Source: Annona cherimola (taxonomy: Eukaryota; Streptophyta; Magnoliopsida; Magnoliales; Annonaceae). Taken from it: a stretch of 64,000 bases of DNA. A model generated the notes under the pieces. It worked only from the letters and a program-made list of their open reading frames with translations. It ran no database searches and was not told the DNA's origin. The stretch is taken from positions 62,872,008-62,936,007 of the forward strand of contig CM059973.1 in the NCBI GenBank assembly GCA_030490835.1, in the 5' to 3' direction. Below, piece by piece: positions 1-10,799 of the stretch; position 1 is the stretch's first letter, and every line of letters starts with the position of its first letter. Position numbers and translations under genes: made by a program.

Positions 1-1779
1 CTGCTAGAAATTTTGGCCTACTTGAAACAAAACAATGAAATTGAAAAAACAAAAAGCAAACTACCTGATCATTTTAATGCATGATATTTCGAAAATATTT
101 TGCGGAGTCCTAACCTCGCAATGGATAGATACCAACCATGACAAATTTAGAAGTCCATAAAGAAATGGTATAAATTCAATTGAAATAACTTCAGGACATA
201 ATCAAACGATCATCTGCAATTACTCACTCCTTTCAGATAGACTTGTCTGCAAGCAATATATATCTTCAATCCAACTGCTGTACGGTCATCACAAAGCATA
301 CTAGAATTTTCGGTCTGCAAAAACCCCACTTCCTTTGTCAAACTATCAGAACTACTCTCACATGGACTATGATGTTAGCAACATCAATCATTCCCCCTCA
401 CACCAGCAAACGACAGAATAAAGACAATAATGCATATTTGAATTCAGAATCAAAAGGCACCCAAGATAAGAATTCAAGAACCTCAAATGAACAACCATTC
501 AGATCATTCAAAAGCCAAGGCTACAACGGCAGAAAGAAAATGGTACCAAAATCCGTCTTGTGTTTACAAAAGATGGATGACTAATCATCTACAACCGAAT
601 GACTCAATCTTGCACACAAGATGAATGACTCATCTGTCTATTCAAAATGCAAGCGAATTCGGTCAAAAATCCAAACCCAAACGACCCACGGTCAAATCCA
701 GTAAAACCAGAATGCACCTTAGATTAGAAATCAAGATCCGACAAATAACAACGGTTCAGATCATTTGAAAGCGAAGCCCGCCACCAGACAAAGAAAACGG
801 AGAGTTCTAGAGCCCAAGATCCACTCTTGTAGCAAAAAATGGAGAGAAGCCATTGGATGAATAATTAATCTAATCCCAGATGCTGCAAAGAACAAAAAGG
901 AGTAGGAGGATATACCGATCAAATGTCTAGTTTTGAGAGAGAGGGAGAGAGAGGTCGAAATGGGAGAACTGGTGAGAGGAGGGAGAGAAGAGAGACGGAG
1001 AGGAAAAGGAGGGAGCAGCGGCAGTGAGGAACAGGAGGGACGAGGCAGGGAGGAGGGAGAGAAGAGAGACGGAGAGGAAAGAGAGGGAGCAGTGGCAGCG
1101 ATGAGGCAGGAAGGAAGGAGAGAAGAGAGACAGAGGGGAAAGGGGGAAACGGGGACTGAAGCCAACAATTACACGTATGTAGATGTCAGTCCATTCCATT
1201 TTTGCCCTTCCAAATCTCAGCCGCTAGTTTTTCATGGACGGCAGATTAGGCATTTTCACATTCATTTCAATTGAAAATGTTTTCACCGAAACTAGACTCC
1301 TTCTTAAGTTGCTAGTTACGGCATCCAAAACTGTGTAATGGAATGTCGTCACGTGCCTAACGAATTGCATGCCATATTTTTTATATCGCAACTGTCAGCT
1401 TGGACGTTCTTGAGTGGCTAATATCTTGCATAGGTTTCTCAATGACTTGACACCTCAAGCCACCGTTCTCACCTCTTTACCCACGCCGGCCACATATAGC
1501 CTTGTTGGCTAACTTCTGATACACCAACACCGTTAAAGCATAGCTTAGGCTTGTTTTCACCCATGGAGTTGAGCGAAATGCACATGGTACACCTTCATTT
1601 ATATCTTTCATGCGAATTTTTTTGAAAATTAGGTATCAAAATATGTGTGCATACTAATTAATTATTTAATTTTTTATTTCGCACCCGACATAGTGTAAAT
1701 AATATATCATTAATTTCTATATTAAATACTCTATCCTTTTACATAAATTTCACAATTTAATTTCATTATTGGAAGGAAA
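1..1779. other. Left flank, no certain gene
   Basis: No conserved protein is visible on either strand. Read on the minus strand, 1150 down to about 930 is a long CT-rich tract followed by mixed sequence with possible splice donors. That is how a plant 5' UTR and first intron often look, so a minus-strand gene continuing to the left is possible. I see no coding exon to confirm it. Bases 1240-1779 are AT-rich and end at the TSD of the Copia element. Confidence 0.3.
976..1145. repeat. Purine-rich minisatellite, about 2.5 copies
   Basis: The block beginning GGGAGAGAAGAGAGACGGAG recurs at about 981, 1055 and 1116, so the spacing is about 74 and 61 bp. Each copy continues into a GGGAGCAG(C/T)GGCAG segment. 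Open frames on both strands here come from low-complexity purine/pyrimidine sequence and are not genes. Confidence 0.75.
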
Positions 1780-3502
1780 TGTTGGTCCCGATTTTATGGC
1801 AATTACCTAAGAGGGAAGGAGTGAATTGGGTATTTAAAATTTTTCACTTACACATAAAATGATCCTCGATTTAGTTTAGTCCCCTTAATGAAACAAATGG
1901 AAAGTAATAAGATAATAAAAGCAGAAATATAAATCAATTGACAAGATTTTATAGTGATTCGAGCAACCTTCCCTACTCCACTCTTACAAGCTCACACCCC
2001 TTGTGACTTGGGTTTCACTATGTATTTCACAAATACGACTAGAGTCTCTGCTCTCTTCTAGATTCCAACTCTAAGGGGCATATATAACTCACAGCACAAT
2101 TAGGTGACAAGTCCCACTTTAGTCAAAATGCTACTTTTCTATAACTTGGTTTGAAACACTAATATCAAACCAAGTATCAAAATCGAATATCAAATTAAAA
2201 GGAAAATGAGATCTAGACTTTACAGATTGTGTAGGCAAGTTTCAGCTCATGGAAGAACTCGTAGAAGAGACGATTCGATCAGCGTTGGAGCATGCAGCAA
2301 ATTGAAGCTCGTTCTTCCATCAAAACTTGTATAGATCACTCAAAGTTATAAGAAGATGGGATTTAGATCTTAGTAATTTTTGTATCTTCTTTCTCTACTT
2401 TTTTTGCTCTTTCTTGTGTATGTCACGTTCATTTGAGTGTCATATATATAATGGAAGAAGGAATTTGAATGTTTGAGAATTGGTGGCGCGCATTAAATGC
2501 GCCAACGTTCAAATTTTTTGAACGTTGCAACCCAAGTCGCAGATGGAGTCACTTTGGGTGCGACTTCACCCAAGTCGCAGGTTGGAGTCGACTTCGGGTG
2601 TGACTTCGAGTTTAAGCAATCTCCTAGTTCCTCCTCAGGTCAACTTGGTCCTAAACTTGACCCAAGTCGCATGTGGAGTCGACTTCGGGTGCGACTTCGA
2701 TTTTCAGCAATTTTCTAAGTCCCTAGTTCAAGTCGACTTGGACTTGAACTTGACCCAAGTCACTGCTGGAGTCGACTTCGGTGCGACTTCACTTTCTTTG
2801 CTTGCTAGATGAACTTGAAATCCTTGGATATAACTTTGGTTGCTTGATTTTCTTCATAGTAATTGTTCTTCCACTGATTTATATCATTTGAAACTCTATA
2901 TGATTATTCTAGCTTGAAAAACTTTTAGCTCCGTGTCTTGAAGTCTTGAATACTCGAATCTTGGAGTTCATGAAGATGTCCAATTCATTATTCATCAATC
3001 TATGAGTTCATGCAAATCTGCTTGTTTTGGTTTTGATTTATCTTCATTTGATTCAAGTCGAATGTTTGGGTCGACTTGGGTTCCAACTTCACTCAAGTCG
3101 TATGTCAAGTTGACTTGGGTATGCGACTTCACCTTTCAAATTTTGTGCTGGTAGTTGAAGTCGATGATGGAGTCGACTTGGTATGTGACTTCACCCAAGT
3201 CACATGCAAAATCAACTTCGTGTGCGTCTTCGGCAGCTTTTGCTCCTCATTTTTAGCGCTGGACATAAAAATGCGTTTGAAGTCGATGTTGGAGTCGACT
3301 TGGGGATCGACTTGACCTAAGTTGATGCCCGAGTCGACTTGGAAATCGACTTGACCTGTCATGCTTCATATTCTTCATTTCTATATCCTTTAAACATTTC
3401 ACCAAACATGTTAGTAGCCAAAACTTACTCAAATTAAGTTTTTAATCATCAAAACATATACCTTGCTTATTTTGCCATTGATTCCAACACTTGTTTCCAA
3501 CA
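1780..3502 (-). repeat. 3' LTR of the Copia element
   Basis: 1,723 bp, with ends TGTTGG...CCAACA. In the minus-strand sense, U3 runs from 3502 to about 2450, the TATA box lies at 2443-2451, and R/U5 runs down to 1780. It matches the right LTR along its whole length with scattered substitutions. A U5-side block around 1960-2090 is also shared with the solo LTRs at 6736 and 56.5 kb, so these belong to one family. Confidence 0.95.
2443..3360 (-). promoter_or_regulatory. U3 promoter: TATA box plus AGTCGACT palindrome clusters
   Basis: A TATATATA stretch at 2443-2451 is the likely core promoter on the minus strand. Upstream of it lie two clusters, 2525-2800 and 3055-3350, of the 8-bp palindrome AGTCGACT. 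At least seven exact copies sit in the longer form AGTCGACTT, mixed with half sites such as GCGACTTC and CCAAGTCGCA. A separate palindrome, GCGCATTAAATGCGC, lies at 2488-2502 between the cluster and the TATA box. That the repeats bind a regulator is inference. Confidence 0.7.
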
Positions 3503-3517
3503 ATCTCCCATTTTGAT
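3503..3517 (-). promoter_or_regulatory. Polypurine tract
   Basis: Directly inside the left LTR the minus strand reads CAAAATGGGAGAT. This is the purine run expected to prime plus-strand DNA synthesis, and it fixes this LTR as the 3' one. Confidence 0.8.
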
Positions 3518-4115
3518 GATTGACAAAATCGATTTGAGTATATACCTTTTAATGTCTTTAAAACATCCCATTTTATCTTGTTTTGGTATTTTTTGGATAA
3601 TCATAGGTCATTTGCATTTTAAACTTGATGAAATTAACATACATATTCCATTTTCAACCATTTGCACATATCATAAGTTAAAACCATTCATTCAATCATT
3701 TCATCATTCATTCAACCATTTTAAAAAATAGAACATAAACAAACAGAGCACATAACAAAATTTTTCATATATAATCTGAGAATTTCATACAAGATGCAAA
3801 AAATGAATGCAAACCTATATACAAGCTACCCAACCCAAGACTCAAAGACTCAAATCCTAATCTATTTTTTCCCTTTTTGTCAGTAGATCAAAAATAGGCT
3901 ATAGGATCTAAAGGCTGAGACTTGGCAAATAAAAATGCCAATATTGGATATGGAGTCTGTCGGATGGGATGAGTGGGTCGAATGTGAGCCGAGGAATAGA
4001 AAGACGAGATAGGTTGAGGTGTTGGATCTCGGCGCACGGATTCGCTTTCAAAAAGATCCAAGTTGGGTATTGGTCTAATCCTGCTGCTGCCGAATGCAAG
4101 CCGATACTTGATCGT
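3518..4115 (-). other. 3' untranslated part of the Copia element
   Basis: Between the third ORF and the polypurine tract. No coding sequence recognised. It is AT-rich with short CATTCATT-type runs near 3680-3715. Confidence 0.6.
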
Positions 4116-5519
4116 TCAGAGTTCACGATCCATACGATCTTGTCTCAAGTGCATATCCATGACGGCGTTTAGGACCCCGGCAATCTGAGAGGTCATCCTA
4201 TCCTCTAGCTGCCCCAAATGCTCCCGAATTGCTTTCACCGAGTTGTCCCATGACGGTGGTCTTGGAGCTATGTCTAGGATCTTTGAGCCTCGCGGTGAAC
4301 ACGATTCGTGTGATTGCGGCGAAGTGGGCTCGTCGGGGGCATCCTGTGGTGGAGCAGGTTGAGCCTGTGATGATGGCGGGGGCTGCTCCCCCTCAGCCTG
4401 TGCTCCTCCGGCTTCTTCTTGAGCCGGTTTACCCATCCTTTCCCTGATTCTGTCTTCCCTAAACCGATCCACATCAATTTTCATCCATTTGAGTAAAGCC
4501 TTGTTGATTGCATTAGTTGGCTTTAACACTTCGAATGACTCTCCATCGATATCCACGTGAAAATGCTCAAGGATCTTGGTGATCCATATCCCATACGGCA
4601 AAACCCCTTGTGGGTTGTCCTTCCTGGAGGCTAAGGCTTCAAGGAAAAGTCTGGGAAGGCTAACCTTGACCCTATTTGCAACTTTCCATAAAATTTCGGC
4701 CTCTTGTGGATTCACTTGATTTCTACCTCCTCCCTTGGGGTAGATGTAATGGGCAATCAACAGCCTGAGAACCCTCAACCTAGGAGATATATCCATATAA
4801 GGGAGAAACTTGATCCCAGGGTGGTATATATTGCTCTTAGTGAGCTGATTGAACATTTGGGTTAGAGATAGGTCGACGGGTAATTGTTATCCTCAAATGG
4901 AACTTGTAGGATTCTTCCGATCTGCATAAGGGCTTGATCATGGCTTGGGACCCCCCTTGTACCCAAATACATCTCGACACCTTTTACATATGTATTGAAA
5001 TATTGTTGATTCCAGAGATAGTAAAAAATCCTTGTCAAATCTGGGTATACCCTATCACCGGCTTTCAATAGCCTTGTCCATCCTTGAAAATTCAGTAATT
5101 CTTCAAACCCAAACTCATAATCACTCAAAATTTTAAAATCTATAATCTTTGGGACAAAGATCTTACGATCATAAATTTTTTTTGTAAAACCTGCTGTGCT
5201 ATTGCTCGGTTCTGAAATTGGTTGTCGACATTTTGAGAACTTGGCCTTTTGGAGTTGGAGTACCCCTTCTTCTAACCCCTATTTCAGAATTGTTGGAGGT
5301 TTGCAGTTCCTCTTCTCTTGGAGCTGACGTGGATGGAGTCCTAGCTTGGAATCGAACTCGACGGCCGGTAGATGTTGACGGCTCTTCCCGGGCTCACTTG
5401 GATTGAGCCCGTTTTCTCCTAGGGATCTCCTCCTCAGTTTGGGATCCAGATTGTCTTTGTACTGGCCTTAGGGATGGTTTGGAGATAGCTAATTTGGGTC
5501 GTCTGGATTTGGATGCCAT
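4116..5519 (-). pseudogene. Third (env-position) ORF of the Copia element, plant retroelement domain, degenerate
   Basis: Likely start at 5519 (MASKSRRPK), giving a basic N-terminus with an RRKRAQ run. A stop near 5404 is followed by a shifted frame rich in S, T, E and P. From 5128 to 4862 one open piece contains FQGWTRLLKAGDRVYPDLTR, which resembles the start of the plant retroelement domain I associate with Pfam Transposase_32 (a match from memory). A one-base shift near 4860 leads into a 246-residue open piece containing LPYGIWITKILEHF, then a glutamine/proline-rich linker and a C-terminal helix of coiled-coil character (IREHLGQLEDRMTSQIAGVL). It lies after pol, where SIRE-type elements carry an env-like gene, but I see no signal peptide or membrane segment. 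Function unknown. The third ORF of the Athila-like element at 27062-28108 has the same layout. Confidence 0.7.
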
Positions 5520-5534
5520 TTGGATTTTGAAATG

Positions 5535-6090
5535 AGTTTTTCAAATGGGATTTGTAAGAGAATAAGGAGAGAGAGATAGAGAGTGAGAGAGAGAGAATGA
5601 CAGTGAGAGAGAAGTGAAAGCTAAGAGAGTGAGATGGAGAGAGATTTGAGGAAAAAGGAGAGCAGAGAGGTGGATGGAGAGTAAGGAGAGTGAGAGCAGA
5701 TGAGAGAGAGAGGGAGGGAGACTGAGAGAGAGAGAGAGAGGAAGAACTCGAGATGGGAGAGAGCAGAAGGACAGAGAGAGAATCGGTGGGAGAGAGACAA
5801 GAGTCTGGGAGAGAGAAAACGAGAGAGAGAACGAGAGGGAGAGACGAGAGACTGGGAGAGAGAAAAATGAGAGAGAGAGAGAACGGGGAGTTCGAAAGAG
5901 AGGAAGACGGCACGAGAGGAAGAAGAAAGAAAAGAAGAAAGGAAGAAGAAGAAGGGAGAGGCGGGAAGCCCAAACGGCGCGCATTGAAGTTGACTTGCCC
6001 TAACCGAAGTCGACTTCGACCTTGCGGAGTCGACTTCACCCCCGATGCGGAGTCAACTTCGCCTAAGTCGACTTGGCCTATCGATTGGAC
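5535..6090 (-). promoter_or_regulatory. Possible internal promoter and leader ahead of the third ORF
   Basis: Between the end of pol (about 6150) and the third-ORF start (5519), 5990-6080 carries three AGTCGACTT copies plus variants, the same palindrome as in the LTR U3. It also has a GGCGCGCATT block at about 5975 that matches the LTR near 2486. Downstream on the minus strand comes about 400 bp of CT repeats (5545-5960), like plant pyrimidine-patch leaders. I see no clear TATA box. Promoter function is inference from this resemblance. Confidence 0.4.
5545..5960. repeat. (GA)n/(CT)n low-complexity tract
   Basis: Long runs of GAGA with scattered G and A changes. The CT-strand open frames here encode only L/S/P-rich low-complexity sequence and are not genes. 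Confidence 0.85.
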
Positions 6091-6149
6091 TTTTCTAAGT
6101 TTATTTCTCCTATCTTATTGTTTCTAATTTAACTCAATCATCCCCATAT

Positions 6150-6735
6150 CATTTCTAATTTTATAAAATGATTCTTTTGCGAAAGGTTTGGTGAATATAT
6201 CTGCAATCTATTCCTCAGTTTTCACATATTCCAAACAAATATCATGACTTTCAACATGTTCACGAATAAAATGATGTTTTACATCTATATGTTTCGTTCT
6301 AGAATGCAATACGTGATTTTTAGTCAAACAAATTGCACTTGTATTATCATATCTAATTGGAATATCATGATAATAAACACTATAATCTTTAAGTTGTTGT
6401 TTCATCCAAAGTAGTTTGGCACAACAGCTCCCGGCGGCTATATATTCGGCTTCTTCCGTAAATAGAGCAACACTAGTTTGTTTCCTTGAATATCATGACA
6501 CCAACATGTTTTTAAGGAATTGACATGTTCCACTAGTACTTTTTCTATCTACTTTGTATCCGAAAAAATCCGCATCCGAGTAGCCGATTAGATCAAAAGT
6601 TGACCCCTTTGGATACCATAGTCCAAGATTTGTGGTATTTATCAAATATTTTTTAAAAAAATTTACAACCATTAAATGTGATTCTTTAGGACCTGACTGA
6701 AATCTTGAACACATGCAAATACTGAATAGAATATC
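6150..6735 (-). pseudogene. Copia RNase H, C-terminal part of pol
   Basis: From 6735 downward the frame reads DILFSICMCSRFQ, then GLWYPKG, then YSDADFFGYKVDRKSTSG. This is the standard junction from the reverse transcriptase tail into Copia RNase H, with the YSDAD aspartate present. A stop after NMLVS (about 6492) is followed by EAEYIAAGSCCAKLLW and then by SAICLTKNHVLHSRTKHID and HHFIREHVE, the conserved C-terminal region, with two interrupting stops. The domain is split from its upstream half by the solo LTR at 6736-8049. It would degrade the RNA strand of the RNA:DNA hybrid during reverse transcription. Confidence 0.9.
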
Positions 6736-7075
6736 TGTTGGCCCCGAGTTTATAGCAAAACCCAAGAGGGGAGGGGTGAATTGGGTTCTTGAAAAATTCT
6801 TTGGTAAATTAAAATCTAACCTCTTATAATATCAATCCCCTTGATGAAACGTGATATGAGATAGAATGAGAGGGTGCAAATGGAATATAAAAATGTAAAC
6901 AATCAAACCAAGCAAGAGACAGCGATATATAGTGGTTCGGGCAACCTTCCCTACTCCACTCTTCTAAGCACACACCCGTTGTGTCTTGGGTTCCACTATT
7001 GTATTCTCGATACAATCTAGAGCACCAACTCTCTTCTAGATTCTAGCTCTAGGGGGCATATACAACAATCACTTG

Positions 7076-7176
7076 TTGGTGAGACCAACTCCAACCAACC
7101 AAGTCCAAACGATTGGTGAGACAAACTCCAACCAATCAAGCAAAATCCGTTAGTAAGACAAACTCAAACCAACCCC
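7076..7176. repeat. Short tandem repeat inside the solo LTR
   Basis: Three imperfect copies of a roughly 33-bp unit built on TTGGTGAGACCAACTCCAACC, within the R/U5 part of the solo LTR. Confidence 0.6.
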
Positions 7177-7468
7177 CTGTTTTGCTTCTTCTTGAATTCG
7201 GTCTCCAATACCGATTCAAGGCAACAACACAAAACAAAATAAACAAAAGAGAATTTACAATTTACAATGTGTATTCGATAAGCACTGGAAGCTCCTTGTC
7301 ATGTAGAGATGATAAACTTGAAAGCGCACTTGGAAGTTGTAGCACTTGGAACTTCAATAGTTAATCAAATGACTTCAACACACTTGAATATTTGAAGATA
7401 GAAGCTCAACTTGTGTTTTTCTCTTTCTTTCCTCCTTCTCTCTTTTCTCCACGTTCATTCTTCAATGG

Positions 7469-7840
7469 TATATATAGAGGAAAAAAGGTTCTAGCCGTTG
7501 GAGTGGAGGTTCACGGGCATCTAGAGCTCCAACGTTCGGATTTTCGACCGTTACGAGTTGAAGTCGCAAGTGGAGTCGACTTCGGATGAGTGGAGTCGAC
7601 TTCGGATGGGTGAAGTCGACTTGGGATGCGACTTCGCCTTGTAAAAACTTGCTGTCCAGAATTTTGCCTTCGAAGTTGCAGGTGAAGTCCACTTGGGTCT
7701 GGGACTTCACCCAAGTCGCAGGCGAAGTCGACTTGGGATGAGACTTCACTTTGCTGTCTGTCCGAAGTCGCAGGCGAAGTCGACTTGGGTCTGGGACTTC
7801 ACCCAAGTCGCAAGTGAAGTCGACTTGGGTTGAGACTTCA
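7469..7840 (-). promoter_or_regulatory. U3 promoter of the solo LTR
   Basis: TATATATA at 7469-7476 on the minus strand. Upstream, AGTCGACTT copies occur at about 7575, 7594, 7613, 7727, 7775 and 7817. The first three are spaced 19 bp apart and the later ones about 42-48 bp, alternating with CCAAGTCGCA half sites. Confidence 0.65.
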
Positions 7841-8063
7841 CTTTGTTGAACTTGCAATTCATGAACTAAAACTCTTGAAACTTAAATTATTTCACATTCT
7901 CATTTTTATACACATAATTTGAGACAAAACATCTGAGAACACTTAGACAAATGTGTTAGATCCTTTTTAATGATATTTCAATTATTTGTTAATCATCAAA
8001 ATCAAATTAACCATTCTATTCGATAAGCACATGATCAATAATCTCAACAATGAATAGAATATC

Positions 8064-8960
8064 GAGTCTAGAAGCAGTTAAATATAACAAAGATCTATCA
8101 TGCTTTTGTATAGTTTTTGTTTGACAGATTTACCTTTTTCATCTGTGTTGATCTTGATTGTTGAACTCATTGGTGTGTTTGCTCCCTCGCTAATCTGCAT
8201 TCTGAATTTCTTTAACATTTATTTGATATACTTGAACTGATTTATAAAGATCCCTTCGGCTTGTTGCTTAATTTGCAGTCCAAGAAAGAAATTCAATTCT
8301 CTCATCATGCTCATTTCAAATTCACTCTGCATAATCTTAGAAAATTCTTAGCACAGAGTTTCGTCAGTAGCACAAATATTATATCGTTTACGTAAATTTG
8401 AACAATTAAGATATTTTTACTCTTATACTTGATGAATAATGTAGTATCAACATTTCCTCTTTGAAATTCATGATCAATTAAAAATTTGTTTAACCTTTCA
8501 TACCAAGCTCGTAGAGCTTGTTTTAGTCTATATAATGCTTTGGTTAATTTATAAACATATTTTGATTTATCTTTTCTTCAAATCCAGGTGGTTGTTCAAC
8601 ATAAACTTCTTCATTCAAGTATCCATTCAAAAATGCGCTTTTCACATCCATTTGAAACAATTTGAAATCCATGTGAGAAGCAAATGCTAGTAGAATGCGT
8701 ATGACTTCTAATCTAGCCACAGGTGCGTATGATTCTTCAAAATCAATCCCTTCTTCTTGGGAATAACTTTTGACTACTAGTCTAACTTTGTTCTTTATTA
8801 CAAGTCTACTTTCGTCTAATTTATTCATAAGTACCTATTTGGTACCAATAATAGTACAATCTTTGGGTCTAGGAACTAAATGTCATACATTGTTTCTTTC
8901 AAATTGATTTAGCTCTTCTTGCATTGCAATAACCCAATTTTCATCATTAAGAGCTTGATC
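8064..8960 (-). pseudogene. Copia reverse transcriptase, degenerate
   Basis: The open piece 8828-8544 contains [20 protein letters not shown] followed by [19 protein letters not shown] and [20 protein letters not shown], the conserved opening of Copia reverse transcriptase including the first catalytic aspartate (MDV). Below 8544 the frame is broken by many stops. The catalytic YVDD box is recognisable near 8385-8400 but reads YVND, so the first of the paired aspartates is lost. The tail (SRLDILF) runs into the solo LTR at 8063. The enzyme would copy the element's RNA into DNA in the cytoplasmic particle. This copy cannot be active. Confidence 0.9.
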
Positions 8961-9280
8961 AATAGTTGTTGGTTTGATTTTTGATACAAAAGCATATTGT
9001 CCACAAATATTTCGTTTTAACCTTCTAGTCTTTACTCCTTCATAGATATTGCCAATAACTTGCTCAATTGGATAGTCATTTTTTAATTTTAAATCAGTTG
9101 GAGGTTTGTAAGAATTATTACCTTCACTTACCCTTTCCTCTATGGAATTTTCTTGCTTAGCCCCAGTTTCTTGTTGCTTATGTTGATCTTTCTTCGATAT
9201 ATCATCTGCATCACTTAATTCATCCTCCTTTCTCGGAGTTTGGTTAAATTCATCAAAAACAACATGTATTGATTGCTCTA
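8961..9280 (-). pseudogene. Linker between Copia integrase and reverse transcriptase, decayed
   Basis: A minus-strand stretch rich in D, E, S and K codons joins the integrase C-terminus to the reverse transcriptase start, as is usual in this family. Several stops interrupt it and no domain is visible. Confidence 0.5.
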
Positions 9281-10140
9281 CTATTTGATTTTTTTGTTAA
9301 AAATTCTATATGCTTTGCTATTTGATGAATAACTAAGGAAAATTGCATCATCACTTTTGGCATCTAATTTTCCCAAATTAGTTTTTCCATTGTTTAGCAC
9401 ATAGCAAGTACATCCAAAAGTATGAAAATATGATATATTTAGTTTTCTGCCTTTCCAAAGTTCATATAGGGTCTTTTTCAATAATGCTCTAATGGTAACT
9501 CGGTTTAATACATGACAAGTTGTACTTACATCTTCACTCCAAAACCTTTTGGATAATTTACACTTATTTAGCATAGTTCTAGCCATTTCTTGTATTGTCC
9601 GGTTTTTTCTTTCAACAACCCCATTTTGTTGGGGAGTTCTTGGTGCAGAAAATGTATGGTGAATTCCTTTTTTATCGCAAAATTCTATGAAACATTTATT
9701 TTCAAATTCACCACCATGATCACTTCTAATGGAAATAATTGTACTCTATTTTTCATTTTGCACCAAATTTGAAAACATGACAAACATAAAAAATGCTTCA
9801 TCTTTGCTAGCTAAGAGTATAATCCAACTAAATCTTGAAAAATCATCAACAATTACAAATACATACTTTTTCCCACTAGAGTTAAAATGTCCGATGGCTC
9901 ATAAAGATCCATATGCAATAATTCAAGTGGCCTAGTTGTTGAAATTTTCTTTTTGGTGGAGAATGACATTTTGGGTTGTTTGGATAATTAACAAGCCTTG
10001 CAAATCTTATCCTTGTCATATTTAAGCTTTGGTAACCCTTGTACTAGACTCTTTTTCCACAATGTTTTAATATTTGACATATTTATATGTCCAAGCCTTG
10101 TATGTCATATCAATGGATCATTTTCTATGGCTATTAGACA
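9281..10140 (-). pseudogene. Copia integrase, degenerate
   Basis: On the minus strand an HTRLGHINM start and a KAC-like pair give the zinc-binding N-terminus. The catalytic core follows: LHMDLYEPSD (first Asp), IRSDHGGEFENKCF (second Asp), and TPQQNGVVERKNRT (Glu, near 9610). The open piece 9586-9281 continues with MARTMLNKCKLSKRFWSED and FHTFGCTCYVLNNGK, the C-terminal part. A few stops interrupt it, near 9740 and 10000 among others. Integrase would insert the cDNA into the chromosome. All three catalytic acidic residues are still readable although the frame is broken. Confidence 0.9.
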
Positions 10141-10500
10141 TTTTCTTTCAAGTTCATCTATGCAAACCAAATATACATTTCTATATCTTTTGCCACTAAA
10201 TACTATGTGATCATTATCAAATACATTGCAGATAGAAGATTCAAATACAACTTTATATCCTTTATCACATAATTGACTAATACTCATTAAGTTGTGTTTG
10301 AGTCCTTTAACAAATAGTACGTCCTCAATACATGCATTTGAAATTCCATAAACATTTCCTTTACCTTTTTCATTATTTCCAAAAGCAACTGTTCCTTCGT
10401 TGCACGGGTTGATTTTATGGAATAGTCTTTTTTCTCTTATTATGTGTCTTGATTAGCCACTATCCATAAATCATATGTTAGTGGCCTTAGCTCTAAGACA
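10105..10500 (-). pseudogene. Copia aspartic protease end and GAG-pre-integrase region
   Basis: Near 10470 the minus strand reads WFMDSG, stop, SRH: the catalytic DSG of the retropepsin followed at once by a stop where Cys is usual. Then come NEGTVAFGNNEKGKGNVYGI and GLKHNLMSISQLCDKGYKVV, the protease tail and pre-integrase motif, open in 10287-10105. The protease would cleave the Gag-Pol polyprotein. The stop next to the active site disables it. Confidence 0.85.
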
Positions 10501-10576
10501 AACCTACAAAAATAAAGTCAAGTGGAACTCATCCTTTTGGTACCCATTTTATGGGTCCATTTGGGTTAGATATCCA

Positions 10577-10795
10577 TTAAAATTTACGTTGATCTTCTTT
10601 TGAAGCCATAAATCCAATGCTTTTGGGCATCCAAATCAATTTTACACCAAGGTTTTGTAATTTTCTCATTTTACATTGAAAAACCTTGTGTCCTATATTG
10701 TTGCAAAAATTACAAGCTCCTGGGAGTCTAGGAGTGGGAAGCCATTTGGTAATTGGTTCCCCAGTTAGTCTTTTGGTCCAAATCGCATTATTCAT
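10577..10795 (-). pseudogene. Second CCHC zinc-knuckle segment of the Copia polyprotein
   Basis: The open piece contains GACNFCNNIGHKVFQCKMRK, a C-X2-C-X4-H-X4-C knuckle, just upstream of the protease. SIRE-type polyproteins often carry a second knuckle here. It presumably binds the element's RNA. Confidence 0.75.
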
Positions 10796-10799
10796 CTTA

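Larger units (their letters stand above)
6736..8049 (-). mobile_element. Solo LTR of a related Copia family, inserted in pol
   Basis: 1,314 bp beginning TGTTGGCCCCGAG and ending CTCAACA. The start and the 6930-7060 block match the host element's own LTR, so this is a cousin family in the same orientation. It has a TATATATA box at 7469-7476 (minus strand) with six AGTCGACTT copies upstream at 7570-7830. No internal domains remain, so it is a solo LTR left by LTR-LTR recombination. The reverse transcriptase/RNase H reading frame is split cleanly by it. The flanking duplication is 13 bp (6723-6735 and 8051-8063) instead of 5. Confidence 0.9.

Noticed and set aside
761..1274. Open frames of about 90-135 codons on both strands
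   Set aside because: They overlap a GA/CT minisatellite and encode only E/R/G or L/S/P low-complexity sequence.
5434..6127. 201- and 147-codon minus-strand frames and a 124-codon plus-strand frame
   Set aside because: They are products of the (GA)n tract and the palindrome cluster. The real start of the third ORF is at 5519, below them.
7462..7857. 131-codon minus-strand frame over the palindrome cluster
   Set aside because: Its repeated SQTQVDFTC text is a translation of the AGTCGACTT repeats in U3, not a protein.
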